This document shows, piece after piece, positions 43,120-52,250 of a DNA stretch of 64,000 nucleotides; position 1 is the stretch's first letter; each line of letters opens with the position of its first letter. The notes beneath the pieces are model-generated. The model did not search any database. It saw only the letters and a list, made by a program, of their open reading frames with translations, and was not told the origin of the DNA. The position numbers and the translations under genes were made by a program. The stretch is from Methanococcoides vulcani. GTDB lineage: Archaea > Halobacteriota > Methanosarcinia > Methanosarcinales > Methanosarcinaceae. The stretch is from positions 1 to 64,000 of the forward strand of contig NZ_FOHQ01000002.1 in NCBI RefSeq assembly GCF_900111645.1, in the 5' to 3' direction.

Positions 43120-44712
43120 TTATGGTCTGTATGTTGATGCTTCGCTGAAGCGCTTTGCGAGGAAGTCCTGGTCTATGGATGACAGGAACCATCCTGCTTT
43201 AGGTCCTGACTGCTGGCCAAGTACTGAAGTGTAGATCGCCTTGAACATCTCTTTAGGATTGATCTCCAGCTCATCATCAGCTACGCCAAGTTTTTCCACG
43301 ATCTTAAGATGGAGGTCAGAGCCTGCTTCCTTTGAGGAATAGACAAGGTTATGGTAATCCTCGCCTGTCAGTTCTCCGCTGGCTTCAATGATCTCGGATA
43401 ATGCTCCAAGGAATGCTTTCTGCACATCAGAGAGTGTTGCGGTCTGCTCAGGGAGTTCATCCTTTACGCTGAACTTTGCAAACGGTGGTGCATACATCTC
43501 AAGCCAGTTGGATACATTGGCTGACAGTTCCCTGATACATTTCTCGTTGGTGGTGTCGTAGCCTGCACGTTCCACGATCTTCATGATCTTCTCGAAGTCA
43601 CCATGTGCCACCTGGAAGATGGTTGTCATGTGCTTGAAAGGAATATCGGTGTGGCAGATGCCCTTTGCATGTGAGAGTTCCAGCACACGCTTGTTGAGAC
43701 CTTCGACCTCAGGATTGGCGTTGAGGCGTTCATACTCGTCCACAAGTGTCAGCAGTGGCTGTCCAGGGTCGAACTTGATGTGTTTTTCAGGTTTTGTACG
43801 CATGATAAGATAGCGCAATACCTCAGGCGGCACGACCTTGAGCATGTCGGAGATTGATACTACGACACCGGTGGATGATGACATTGCACCTTTCTTTCCA
43901 AGCATGATCCACTCATAGACGATAGGCTGTGGTGGCTCGTGGTCGAATATCTCACGAACGATCCTCTTTCCTGTATCATAGGAACCACCTCTTGAAGCAT
44001 GGTCCTTTCCGAATGGTTCAACTGTCACGTCCAGCATCTTCCATTTTGCAGGCCAGTCCACACGCCAGGTGAGCTTTCCGCCTCCGGCCATTGGAACGGT
44101 ACCGGAATGACCACAGGGACATTCATAATCGACCGTCTCAGCATCTGCATCGAATCCGGTGACAACTGCTGTATTTATCTTTTTACATTCCTGGCAGATA
44201 GGGTTGAATGGGCTCCATTCAGGCAAAACATCCTTTCCTGATACTTCCTTGAGGATCTTTGCGATATCATCCCTTTTGATAAGTGCTGTCTTGATGGCTT
44301 CAACGAAGCTGCCGCTCTTGTAAAGCTGGTCTGCACGGTAGACCTTTGGGTGGATTCCAAGTCTCTCGAGCCCTTCAAGGAAAGGTTTGAGGAAGTGCTC
44401 TGCGTAGCTTTCACATTCTCCGCATGGGCAGGGTATCTCGGAAATTGGTTTTCCGACATGTTCTGCATAGCTTTCCGGAAGGAAAGGGTAGACTTTTCGA
44501 AGCGGGTCGAAGTTGTCGGCCATGTATATGAATTCTGTCTCAGCACCCCTTTCTACGATCATCCTGTATGCTGCATCTGCGGTTACGACCTCTCTCATAT
44601 TTCCAATATGAATGTGGCCGGAAGGTGTGATTCCTGTGGATATCCTGTGTTTGGTCCCATTTTCCAGAGCTTCGTCAGCAATGACTTCTGCCCAGTGTTT
44701 GATCTCTGCCAT
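43120..44712 (-). CDS. lysS: Lysyl-tRNA synthetase, class I
   Basis: Archaeal class I LysRS of 530 residues. The HIGH-type motif is [10 protein letters not shown] (about residues 32-41), and the KMSKS counterpart is GAMSSSTG. Cys pairs in CPCGECE and CQECKK plus CPCG suggest zinc binding. Some Methanosarcina species carry both class I and class II LysRS; only this one is in the window. The TATA-like sequence at 44801-44812 reads well in either direction and may be its promoter. Confidence 0.96.
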   Translation of the reverse strand: MAEIKHWAEVIADEALENGTKHRISTGITPSGHIHIGNMREVVTADAAYRMIVERGAETEFIYMADNFDPLRKVYPFLPESYAEHVGKPISEIPCPCGECESYAEHFLKPFLEGLERLGIHPKVYRADQLYKSGSFVEAIKTALIKRDDIAKILKEVSGKDVLPEWSPFNPICQECKKINTAVVTGFDADAETVDYECPCGHSGTVPMAGGGKLTWRVDWPAKWKMLDVTVEPFGKDHASRGGSYDTGKRIVREIFDHEPPQPIVYEWIMLGKKGAMSSSTGVVVSISDMLKVVPPEVLRYLIMRTKPEKHIKFDPGQPLLTLVDEYERLNANPEVEGLNKRVLELSHAKGICHTDIPFKHMTTIFQVAHGDFEKIMKIVERAGYDTTNEKCIRELSANVSNWLEMYAPPFAKFSVKDELPEQTATLSDVQKAFLGALSEIIEASGELTGEDYHNLVYSSKEAGSDLHLKIVEKLGVADDELEINPKEMFKAIYTSVLGQQSGPKAGWFLSSIDQDFLAKRFSEASTYRP

Positions 44713-44800
44713 TAATTATCACCATGTGTGTTATCTGATCAGTATAAGTGTTGATATGTTTAAAGCTATTTTTGGATCTGAGGAATATCTGCATGTTTTA

Positions 44801-44854
44801 TTTTATATATAACATGTTCCTTTTGCTGAAGGTCTTGCTGCTACGATGCAGCAA
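44801..44854 (+). other. Strong TATA-like element followed by a perfect hairpin
   Basis: TTTTATATATAA (44801-44812) is followed, at the expected transcript start, by TTGCTGC (44835-44841) and GCAGCAA (44848-44854), a perfect 7-bp stem with loop TACGAT. A 21-codon frame begins at the ATG in the hairpin (44846) and ends GGCNGICG. The element may instead be the minus-strand lysS promoter. Both the small RNA and the peptide are unproven. The 234-bp gap 44713-44946 holds nothing else I can name. Confidence 0.3.
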
Positions 44855-44946
44855 CCGAGGATAAAAAAGATAGTGGACAACCGTGGTGGCTGCAATGGTA
44901 TTTGTGGATGATCAGTCTGCCTGCTTATGGGTCTGACAACTGAGTA

Positions 44947-45999
44947 TCATTCTATTATTTCTGTAGGGATCTCTTCCAGATCACAGAAGTTCGAAGTGAA
45001 ATTGTAGGCTCCTGCATTGATGAACACGATCTCATCACCGATCTTCGGCTTGTCCTTTAGGTACACACGGTACCTGAAAAGATCCATTGAGCACGGTGTG
45101 CAGCCCTTGATAACATAAGGTTTGCCGGCATTGTTGCCAACCTCGCCGTCAACTCTCAGTTTTACAGGTACCAGGATCGCATCCATGTCACTGTTGTAGA
45201 CGGAAGCGTTCACAATGATGTTGTTGTCATAGACACCTGTGATATAGGTGATGAGCTTTCCGGCAGGTGCTGAAATGAACCTTCCCGGCTCTATCATAAG
45301 CTGTATGTCCTTCTCATGCAACCATTCCCGAAGTTCGGTGATGCGCCTGAAGATCCCTCCGATCACATCAACGTTGGTATTGGCATATTCTGAGGGTAGA
45401 CCTCCTCCGATGTTGAGAATGTCGATGGCTTCAAGCGTTTCTTCTGACAGGACGTCCTCGATGTCCTGCTGGATCTTCCACTCGTTGACGTTCTGGGTCT
45501 TCCTGTGGAAGTGCACTCCAAGTTTTTCGATGTGGGGAGTGTCCTTAAGTTGTGCTACCCTTTCGTTGATAATATCGGAGCTCATGCCGAAAACGAAATA
45601 CCTCTCTGTCCTCAGGGAATGCTCTTTGAGCTTTAAGCGGAGCAAAAGTGTGATCTTCCAGTCGGTGGGTTCAATTGTTGAGAGCAGGATCTCAAGGTCG
45701 AACTCATTGTCAACGGCAAAGGAGCGAATGCCTCTTTCATAGAGGTCTTCTACGATCCCGGAGGTCCAGCCCTGTGCCAGGAAAAGCACCCTTGACATAT
45801 CCTTTACGTGCTTGAGCTCGTTGATCATGTGCACGCTGAGGAATCCGTCGGTGTTCTCTTCGATCATCGGGCTGACCCTTGGGTTCGTCTTGGAGCTGAA
45901 ACCCAGGATATCCACGACTTCCCTGACCTTGTTGTATTGCTCAAGGACAACCTTTTTTGATAATGTGAATTTTGGCGACGGGATGGTTGAACTGTTCAT
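44947..45999 (-). CDS. PLP-dependent ornithine/DAP-type decarboxylase
   Basis: Fold-type III decarboxylase of 350 residues. The PLP Lys37 is in SSKTNP. GVHFHRKTQN, the glycine loop NIGGGLPSEY, EPGRFIS and the C-terminal active-site Cys in GCTPCSMD match the ornithine / diaminopimelate / carboxynorspermidine decarboxylase group. The exact substrate cannot be read. Its start overlaps the deoxyhypusine synthase stop (ATGA, 45996-45999), so the two are coupled, pointing to a polyamine role rather than lysine synthesis. Confidence 0.87.
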   Translation of the reverse strand: MNSSTIPSPKFTLSKKVVLEQYNKVREVVDILGFSSKTNPRVSPMIEENTDGFLSVHMINELKHVKDMSRVLFLAQGWTSGIVEDLYERGIRSFAVDNEFDLEILLSTIEPTDWKITLLLRLKLKEHSLRTERYFVFGMSSDIINERVAQLKDTPHIEKLGVHFHRKTQNVNEWKIQQDIEDVLSEETLEAIDILNIGGGLPSEYANTNVDVIGGIFRRITELREWLHEKDIQLMIEPGRFISAPAGKLITYITGVYDNNIIVNASVYNSDMDAILVPVKLRVDGEVGNNAGKPYVIKGCTPCSMDLFRYRVYLKDKPKIGDEIVFINAGAYNFTSNFCDLEEIPTEIIE

Positions 46000-46973
46000 T
46001 TGACCACTCCGCTGTCCTCATTGTTCTTTTTCAGGCTTTCCAGCAGACCGTCCTCTGCAAGCTCATCAAGTGCATGTATCATGGCAAGAGGGAATGTGAT
46101 GCTCACGTCTCCAATAACAGTGGCAACATCGCTTTCGTCCTTGACCTTTCCCCATGACTTTGCTTCGTTGGTGTTTGCTCCGGACATGCTTCCCGAGGTG
46201 CGGTGGGCAGTTGTCATATATACTGCGTATTCGGCACCTCCGTTCAGGAGTGTGCTCAGGATAGCATGGTGTTTTGATATCGATCCGCCCAGTGCGATGA
46301 CGCCCTTGCGATCATCGAAGCTACTTGCGAACAATATGTTGCCGAAGTCCTTTACAACATCGACCATGAAATCAGGATGGTCCTGCTGGAACAGGTATAA
46401 GTGGAAACCGAATGCACCGTCGGTGATGGCCGGGCAGAATATAGGGACATTGTTCTTTGCTGCCTGGTAGAGGATCGAGTTCTCGTCATCGAGCATCAGC
46501 CCGATCTCACGCAGCATCTCGGAAACAGCCCAGCGCTTTTGTTTTTCATAAAGCTTCTTGAGTATCCTTTCGATAAGGCTCTCGAAGTTCATGTAGCTCT
46601 CGTTCTTGATAAGCAGGTTTCCCACACGGTTGATGCCCTTTTCGTGCAGTTCCACATCATCTGTCTGGAACGAGCCTATCTGGAAATCTTCACCTGTGGC
46701 CTTCATTATGTCCTCTTCAAGACCGCCTACGGTGGTGACGATGACATCAGCAATTCCCAGCTCGATAAGCTGGGCAAAGAACCCTCTCAGACCGGAGGTG
46801 ACCATGTTCGAGGTAAATGTCAGGAATACCTTTGCAGAATCCTTTTTCATCTTCACTATAACTTCGGATGCCCGCTGGAGCTCAACGCTCTGGAATCCGA
46901 TGAATTCGTAGGAATCGACAAGCTCTGACACTCGCATATCCTGTTTCCATTTTAGGTCCTTCACTTTTACCAT
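45996..46973 (-). CDS. dys: Deoxyhypusine synthase
   Basis: Transfers an aminobutyl (or, in some archaea, an agmatine-derived) group to a lysine of translation factor aIF5A. 325 residues. The catalytic lysine is Lys276 in NEAKSWGK, with NAD-binding motifs TSNMVTSGLRG and GGSISKHHAIL. RBS GGTGATC lies a few bases before the ATG. First gene of a two-gene operon with the PLP decarboxylase. Divergent from pdaD. Confidence 0.95.
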   Translation of the reverse strand: MVKVKDLKWKQDMRVSELVDSYEFIGFQSVELQRASEVIVKMKKDSAKVFLTFTSNMVTSGLRGFFAQLIELGIADVIVTTVGGLEEDIMKATGEDFQIGSFQTDDVELHEKGINRVGNLLIKNESYMNFESLIERILKKLYEKQKRWAVSEMLREIGLMLDDENSILYQAAKNNVPIFCPAITDGAFGFHLYLFQQDHPDFMVDVVKDFGNILFASSFDDRKGVIALGGSISKHHAILSTLLNGGAEYAVYMTTAHRTSGSMSGANTNEAKSWGKVKDESDVATVIGDVSITFPLAMIHALDELAEDGLLESLKKNNEDSGVVK

Positions 46974-47092
46974 TAAAGATCACCGTTAAGTATGGGGGTG
47001 ATGGAATCTCGAAATCATATATAAATGTTGGTCTGCTTTCTGGCAGAAAGTCTATCGAAACATATTTATCTTTCTCTTTAATAGGCTTCTCT
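46974..47092. promoter_or_regulatory. Divergent dys/pdaD promoter region with palindrome
   Basis: A TATA box for dys lies on the minus strand near 47016-47027 (TTTATATATG). For pdaD, a textbook BRE-TATA CGAAA-CATATTTATC lies at 47056-47070. Midway between them, CTTTCTG-G-CAGAAAG (47036-47050) is a perfect 7-bp inverted repeat, well placed to be an operator for both genes. The pdaD TATA is only about 25-30 nt from its ATG, so pdaD is probably leaderless. Confidence 0.6.
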
Positions 47093-47635
47093 ATGATCCC
47101 GAAAAAAGCATTTGTGGTAAAAGGTACCGGTGTCCATAAGGACAAGCTGGCTTCATTTGAGCTTGCATTAAGGGACGGTGGGATCGAGAAGTTCAATCTT
47201 GTGACGGTTTCTAGCATACTGCCTCCAAATTGTGATGTGGTTTCAAAGGAAGAGGGTCTTGGTGATCTTAAGCCCGGTCAGATCGTTTACTGTGTCATGG
47301 CAAAGAACCAGACGGATGAACCACGACGTTTGATAGCAGCAGCCATCGGGAATGCTGTTCCTGTCAACAGCAAGGATTACGGCTACATTTCCGAGCATCA
47401 TTCTTTCGGGGAGGATGAGAGGACCGCAGGGATCTATGCTGAGGACCTGGCAGCAACCATGCTCGCTACAACATTGGGGGTCGAGTTCGATGCTGACTCT
47501 GCCTGGGAAGAGCGTGAGCAGGTCTATAAGGCAAGTGGTCACATATTTGATACGACACACTATTGCCAGTGTGTCCAGGGGGATGAAAATGGCTTCTGGA
47601 CCACTGTTGTTGTTGCAATGGTCTTTGTTATCTGA
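47093..47635 (+). CDS. pdaD: Pyruvoyl-dependent arginine decarboxylase
   Basis: Makes agmatine from arginine. 180 residues. The self-cleaving site is the serine pair in TVSSILPPNC (about Ser47), which creates the pyruvoyl group. EHHSFGEDERTAGIYAEDLAA is the active-site region. Length and motifs match Methanocaldococcus PvlArgDC. The product feeds polyamines, TiaS in this window, and possibly the divergent deoxyhypusine synthase. Confidence 0.95.
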   Translation: MIPKKAFVVKGTGVHKDKLASFELALRDGGIEKFNLVTVSSILPPNCDVVSKEEGLGDLKPGQIVYCVMAKNQTDEPRRLIAAAIGNAVPVNSKDYGYISEHHSFGEDERTAGIYAEDLAATMLATTLGVEFDADSAWEEREQVYKASGHIFDTTHYCQCVQGDENGFWTTVVVAMVFVI

Positions 47636-47734
47636 GATGGTTATGGAATCGAATAATTTTCGGTATGCAGAACCAAAATTTATATATCTAAATCATGGGT
47701 TATAGCCACTCATTACATTATAGTGTGAACGAAA

Positions 47735-48415
47735 ATGACTGCAGATCGCATTGAAGAATATCTTGAAACGATACTCTCACTTAGTAATAACGGCGAACTT
47801 TCTGTTAAGAATAAAGATATAGCTGATGAGCTTGGCGTATCGCAGGCTGCAGTTTCCGAAATGGTGCAAAAACTCACAGAGGAAGGAGTTGTTGATCACC
47901 AGCCATATCATGGTGTCCGGCTGACCAATACCGGTCTGTTGCAGGCAAAAAAGCTAAAGCGCAAGCATCATGTGATCGAAAAGTTCCTCTCGGATGTTCT
48001 GGAGATAGACCCCGAGGTCTCACACAACGAAGCATGTGGTCTTGAACATGCGGTATCGGACATTGTTGTGGAAAGCATGTGCAAGTTTCTGGGAAGTAAT
48101 AACATTGACTGCAATCCTGTTGATGAGGACGAATGCTGTCTTTTCAAAGAGAACTATGTTGCATTGTCCGATCTCAAGGAAGGGGATAGTGGAACAGTGG
48201 TCATGATGACATTGCCTGATTCTTCCAAAGAGAGACTGGTATCTCTTGGCCTGATAGCCGGAGAAAGTGTGGATGTCAAGCGTAAGCAGAAGCAAGGTTC
48301 AACTTCTATCCTGACACGCGGAACAGAGATAGCTCTTGGAAACGAGATCGCCAGGAAGATCTTTGTACGTCTGGGTGCAAGAAAGAGATATCCGCGTGGA
48401 AGTGGTAGAAATTAA
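47735..48415 (+). CDS. DtxR/MntR-family metal-dependent regulator with FeoA domain
   Basis: 226 residues. An N-terminal winged helix (LSVKNKDIADELGVSQAAVSEMVQKLTEEG) precedes the dimerisation and metal-site region (HHVIEKFLSDVL, HNEACGLEHAVSD) and a C-terminal SH3-like FeoA domain (LSDLKEGDSGTVVMM; LVSLGLIAGESVDVKRK). It likely senses Fe(II) or Mn(II) and controls the adjacent feoB. TATA TTTATATATC lies at 47683-47692. The 3' end overlaps the feoB N-terminal coding region. Confidence 0.92.
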   Translation: MTADRIEEYLETILSLSNNGELSVKNKDIADELGVSQAAVSEMVQKLTEEGVVDHQPYHGVRLTNTGLLQAKKLKRKHHVIEKFLSDVLEIDPEVSHNEACGLEHAVSDIVVESMCKFLGSNNIDCNPVDEDECCLFKENYVALSDLKEGDSGTVVMMTLPDSSKERLVSLGLIAGESVDVKRKQKQGSTSILTRGTEIALGNEIARKIFVRLGARKRYPRGSGRN

Positions 48416-50372
48416 TTCTGGTTCCGACGTTGTTACTGAAAGGGCGATCTCTTCCAAATATGATATGACGATGGCCTTTGTGGGCAATCCGAGTGTGGGC
48501 AAAAGTGCATTTTTTTCACGCCTTACAGGTATTGGCGTGGTCATTGCAAACTACCCGGGAACCACAGTGGAACTGACGCATGGCAGTATCAATGCAGGTT
48601 CTAAGAAAGTGGATGTCGTGGACTTGCCGGGAATATACTCCCTGGGAGCTTCCACGGAAGATGAGAAGGTCTCAAAAAGGTATCTTTTGAGGGAATATCC
48701 GGACGTTATCATCAATGTTGTGGATGCCACCCGACTTGAAAGGAATCTCTACCTTACATTGCAGCTTCTGGAACTGGACATCCCTATGGTGGTAGCCTTA
48801 AACCAGATGGATTCTGCAAAAGAGATGGGTATCGAGATTGATGTTGAGAAGCTTTCAGATTATCTGGGTGTGCCTGTAATTCCAACAGTTGCTACCAAAG
48901 GCCTTGGACTTGATGATGTTGTTCTTTCAGCGCTTGACGAGGAAATTTCAACTGAGAAAAGACGCAGGGTACATTATGACAATCATATTCTTCGTGCCAT
49001 CGAAAGGCTGGATGCAGATTTCCCGGAGATCGGTTATGGCATCAAGGTCAGGGCTCTTGAAAGGGATGAAGAATTCGTTAAATTGAGCTGCCGTCCTCAT
49101 GATGCCGATCTTTTGCTTGCGACTTCCGGATCCATCACCGAAGATATCGAAAAGGCTCATGAGATGCAGATATCGGATACCATTGCACGCGATCTGTATG
49201 GGGAAGCAGGATACATCGTTGATCGGGTCAGGACCCAGTTCGAGCACAAGATCACGTTCAAGGAAAAGATCGATTCTCTGCTGACCTCTGAGTATGTGGG
49301 AATAACCGGTCTTATCATTGCTCTTTTACTTACATTCTTTGTTGTATTTACACTAGGTGGTTTCCTTGAAGAGGGAATAGTCTCTCTGTTTGAAACTTAC
49401 CTTATCTTCCCTGTGGAGGAGATGCTTGCAGATTCATCTCCGATCTTCAGGAATGTCTTTATATATTCTCTTCTGGGAATTGAAGCCGGGTTTGCTATAG
49501 CGATCCCATATATTGCGGTGTTCTACATTATCCTCTCATTGTTCGAGGATTCGGGGTACCTGACGAGAGCGTCCTTCCTTCTGGATAACTGGACCCACAA
49601 AGTGGGTCTTCACGGCAGGGCGATCATTCCATTGGTCCTTGGCCTGGGATGCAATGTGCCTGCGATCATGTCCACCCGGGCTCTCAATACCATGCGTGAA
49701 AGAAGGATCGCATCGGTGCTGATAGCGCTGACACCATGCTCTGCAAGAACTGTGATCATTCTGGGACTTGTGGGAACTTTTGTGGGTTACTGGGCAGCAA
49801 TTTCAATATATGTACTTGAACTTGTGATCATATTCGGCACTGGCTGGGTCCTTGGTAAAGGGCTTTCAGGTGAAAAGACCGGTCTGATAATGGAGATGGC
49901 ACCATTGCGCAGGCCTGACCCGAGGGCTACTTTGCAGAAGACCTGGTTGCGTGTGCGTGAGTTCGTTTACGTAGCATTCCCTTTGCTGGTGGCAGGAAGT
50001 GCCTTGCTTGGGTTGCTTGATTCACTAGGTGTCCTGGATATGTTCCAGAATGCGGTCGAGCCAGTATCTGTAGGCTTATTTGGATTGCCTGCATTTGCAG
50101 CAACTGCTCTTATCTTTGGTATACTCCGAAAGGAAATGGCTTTGCAAATACTGGCGGTGCTTGCCGGTACTGCAAACTTTGTCCAGGTGTTGACTCCGCT
50201 ACAGATGTACTCATTTGCGGTCATAACAACGATCTATATTCCATGTGTTGCAACCATTGCAATACTAAAACATGAACTTGGCTGGAAAGATACTGCTGTT
50301 ATCTCCATGTTCACTATTTGTCTGGCACTGCTGGCAGGTTTCCTGATAAATATAGCAGGTATGATGCTTTGA
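48402..50372 (+). CDS. feoB: Ferrous iron transporter B
   Basis: GTPase-coupled Fe(II) uptake channel. About 656 residues. G-domain motifs: GNPSVGKS (G1), VDLPGIYSLG (G3) and NQMD (G4). About ten membrane helices follow, with Gate motifs LGLGCNVPAIMSTRAL and the second RILGCNVPA-like half at PCSARTVIILGLVG. The start is uncertain: GTG 48396 or 48402 overlap the regulator gene; ATG 48465 is the first ATG and gives the shortest reading. FeoA function is supplied by the domain in the upstream regulator. Confidence 0.93.
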   Translation: MVEINSGSDVVTERAISSKYDMTMAFVGNPSVGKSAFFSRLTGIGVVIANYPGTTVELTHGSINAGSKKVDVVDLPGIYSLGASTEDEKVSKRYLLREYPDVIINVVDATRLERNLYLTLQLLELDIPMVVALNQMDSAKEMGIEIDVEKLSDYLGVPVIPTVATKGLGLDDVVLSALDEEISTEKRRRVHYDNHILRAIERLDADFPEIGYGIKVRALERDEEFVKLSCRPHDADLLLATSGSITEDIEKAHEMQISDTIARDLYGEAGYIVDRVRTQFEHKITFKEKIDSLLTSEYVGITGLIIALLLTFFVVFTLGGFLEEGIVSLFETYLIFPVEEMLADSSPIFRNVFIYSLLGIEAGFAIAIPYIAVFYIILSLFEDSGYLTRASFLLDNWTHKVGLHGRAIIPLVLGLGCNVPAIMSTRALNTMRERRIASVLIALTPCSARTVIILGLVGTFVGYWAAISIYVLELVIIFGTGWVLGKGLSGEKTGLIMEMAPLRRPDPRATLQKTWLRVREFVYVAFPLLVAGSALLGLLDSLGVLDMFQNAVEPVSVGLFGLPAFAATALIFGILRKEMALQILAVLAGTANFVQVLTPLQMYSFAVITTIYIPCVATIAILKHELGWKDTAVISMFTICLALLAGFLINIAGMML

Positions 50373-50448
50373 AAAGGATGTTTTTGTTAAGAGAGCCTAA
50401 ATTTCCTATTTCGGCAGATTTTAATAGTACCTAACGAAGTTTACTATA

Positions 50449-50670
50449 ATGACTCGTATTACAGCTACACCACAAAAGAATTCAATAAGCGCTCTGATCG
50501 ATATCTTTGAAATGAGCAATTTGCGCGAACCTTTCCTTGATGAGGTAGGTAGCATGCTTGAGGTGATGGGTACCCATGGTTCAATTACAGAAGGAGCTGT
50601 GGCTTATGAAGATGAAGAGATCTACCATGTTCACACAATGAGCATCATGGCCCCTCTAAAGAAAAAGTGA
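50449..50670 (+). CDS. Small conserved-looking hypothetical protein
   Basis: 73 residues with a Lys-rich tail, no membrane segment. It contains NLREPFLDEVGSMLEVMGTHGSITEG and ends in HTMSIMAPLKKK. I do not recognise a family. It has its own upstream AT-rich sequence and follows feoB by 76 bp. Gly-His and Glu-rich loops could bind metal, but this is only a guess. Confidence 0.6.
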   Translation: MTRITATPQKNSISALIDIFEMSNLREPFLDEVGSMLEVMGTHGSITEGAVAYEDEEIYHVHTMSIMAPLKKK

Positions 50671-50692
50671 ATTTTTTGGAAATAATATGAGC

Positions 50693-51478
50693 TTAAATGC
50701 TCGAATTTAATAGTTCTTCAATATCCATATTGATCTCAGGGGTGGAACCCCTGTAAAAACTGTGGTCACGTATGATATTCCCATCCATTGTGATACTATC
50801 AAGGTGGCCATACCAGTATATCACCATTCCTGTGCCATAATCCCTTTCGTAGTACTGGAACTGTTTTTTGAGATAATGTGCATGCTCCCTTTCATCCCCG
50901 AACATTGCCTTGCTCTCTATCCAGAGGATCTCCACATCATTAACGTAGATCGGCTCATCCAGCAGGAAATCCGGGGTCTTTTGCATTCCCATTTCCCTCA
51001 GGTCTTCTTCGGTGCTGTAAGCAAGTTCCTTGTAGTTAAGCCATTTTTCAATAATGTCTTCTCCCATTTTACCCCGAATGGACTGGGCCTTATGTGCTTC
51101 AGGGGAAAAGAAATGATCTTCATTGATAGCTTCGCTTATCTCTCTTGCCAGGCGCTTATCTTCCAGTGAATCGAGGTGTTTCAGGATATATTTTTTAGAG
51201 TAGCCAAGCTCCTTGATGATCACTGAAGCCATGAGAGTAGCCGGAACTTCGTTGTCCTTTGCCAGTACAATTATGCTTATGCCTTTGTTCCACAAGTAGA
51301 GATAGTTCTTGCTCTTGCTCTGGAGGCTATGCATCTTCCTCTTGACCTTCGAGACTATTTTTTGGTTAAGTATTGCAGCAATAACTCCTGCAGGCTCATT
51401 GAACTGCATCGCCAGATCATCGATGTTTTCCGGATCATTTACATTTTCATATATCCGGAGATAGGTTCTTTTATCCAT
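50693..51478 (-). CDS. CDIN1/C15orf41-like TPD nuclease
   Basis: 261 residues. Two N-terminal helix-turn-helix-like regions (DLAMQFNEPAGVIAAIL, VPATLMASVIIKEL) precede a PD-(D/E)xK-type core with the diagnostic TPD in MQKTPDFLLDEP, and IESKAMFGDE containing the E-x-K. SIRGKMGEDIIEKWL is upstream. The family includes human CDIN1, linked to congenital dyserythropoietic anaemia type I. Its 5' end overlaps the endonuclease III-like gene by 8 bp, suggesting DNA repair. The substrate is unknown. Confidence 0.85.
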   Translation of the reverse strand: MDKRTYLRIYENVNDPENIDDLAMQFNEPAGVIAAILNQKIVSKVKRKMHSLQSKSKNYLYLWNKGISIIVLAKDNEVPATLMASVIIKELGYSKKYILKHLDSLEDKRLAREISEAINEDHFFSPEAHKAQSIRGKMGEDIIEKWLNYKELAYSTEEDLREMGMQKTPDFLLDEPIYVNDVEILWIESKAMFGDEREHAHYLKKQFQYYERDYGTGMVIYWYGHLDSITMDGNIIRDHSFYRGSTPEINMDIEELLNSSI

Positions 51479-52115
51479 TCTTTACCTCTTTGTCTTTGAA
51501 GCTATGCAAGAGAACACAATCATCACATTGTTTCTTTCCACAGTAGTTCTTGGCATATTCTACTATCAAAGCATGGTATTCTTTGTATAGTGGTACATCT
51601 GATGGAAGTTCTGTCTCGAACAGCTTTTGAAGTTGCATATAATTGCCTTCAATTCCGATGCATTTCATGATACGGGTGGTGTAGGCATCGATCACGAACT
51701 TCGGTTTATCTGCAGCATAGAGAACAATACTGTCCGCAGTCTCGTTCCCTACGCCGTTCAGGGAAAGCATAAGTTCTCTCAGTTCCTCTGTAGGTAACTG
51801 GAATATGTTATCCATTCCTTCTGTGGTGAAGAACTGTGCAATGTCTTTCAGGCGTTTTGCTTTCTGGCGGTAGAAACCGCAGCATCTGACAAGCTCTTCA
51901 ATATGCTCTACATCTGCATTTGCCAGTTGTTCAGGCTCTATCAGATCGGACCTTTTGAGAGCACCTATGGCCTTCTCAACATTTGTCCATTTTGTCTGTT
52001 GTGTCAGTATTGTACCGATCACTACCTCAAAAGGCGTATCAGCGGGCCACCATTGCAGATGACCGATCATCCCGAGAAGTGCCTCGTAGATATCGCTGAC
52101 CAATTCGTTTTGCAT
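51471..52115 (-). CDS. Endonuclease III-family DNA glycosylase
   Basis: 214 residues. The helix-hairpin-helix LNGVGNETADSIVLYA is followed by the catalytic Asp in FVIDAYTTRI. TILTQQTKWTNV is the N-terminal family motif. The C-terminal cysteines (CGKKQCDDC) are three, not the usual four of a [4Fe-4S] loop, as in some MagIII-type members. It probably removes a damaged base; specificity is unclear. TATA TTATATAATA lies about 25-35 nt upstream, so the mRNA is nearly leaderless. Confidence 0.9.
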   Translation of the reverse strand: MQNELVSDIYEALLGMIGHLQWWPADTPFEVVIGTILTQQTKWTNVEKAIGALKRSDLIEPEQLANADVEHIEELVRCCGFYRQKAKRLKDIAQFFTTEGMDNIFQLPTEELRELMLSLNGVGNETADSIVLYAADKPKFVIDAYTTRIMKCIGIEGNYMQLQKLFETELPSDVPLYKEYHALIVEYAKNYCGKKQCDDCVLLHSFKDKEVKNG

Positions 52116-52160
52116 CTGCCTTAAAAGATGTTTTCTTATTATATAATATGGGCGTGTGTC

Positions 52161-52218
52161 TTAAAAAAAGTAATAAAGTAAAAAAAGCCGAAGAACTTCT
52201 AAAATACTTACTTCTTCG
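52161..52218 (-). terminator. Hairpin with T-tracts after the Cys-rich gene
   Basis: On the minus strand CGAAGAA and TTCTTCG (52189-52195 with 52212-52218) form a 7-bp stem, followed by T-runs at 52180-52186 and 52163-52169. It ends the gene at 52251-52736. A second small repeat, GGAACT-TT-AGTTCC (52245-52258), covers that gene's stop codon. Confidence 0.45.
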
Positions 52219-52250
52219 ATATGTTGGATGAGCTGAAGTCATCCGGAACT

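Noticed and set aside
52039-52242. 67-codon minus-strand frame next to the endonuclease III gene
   Set aside because: It covers a terminator hairpin and the promoter and 5' part of the glycosylase gene in another frame; no protein-like pattern.
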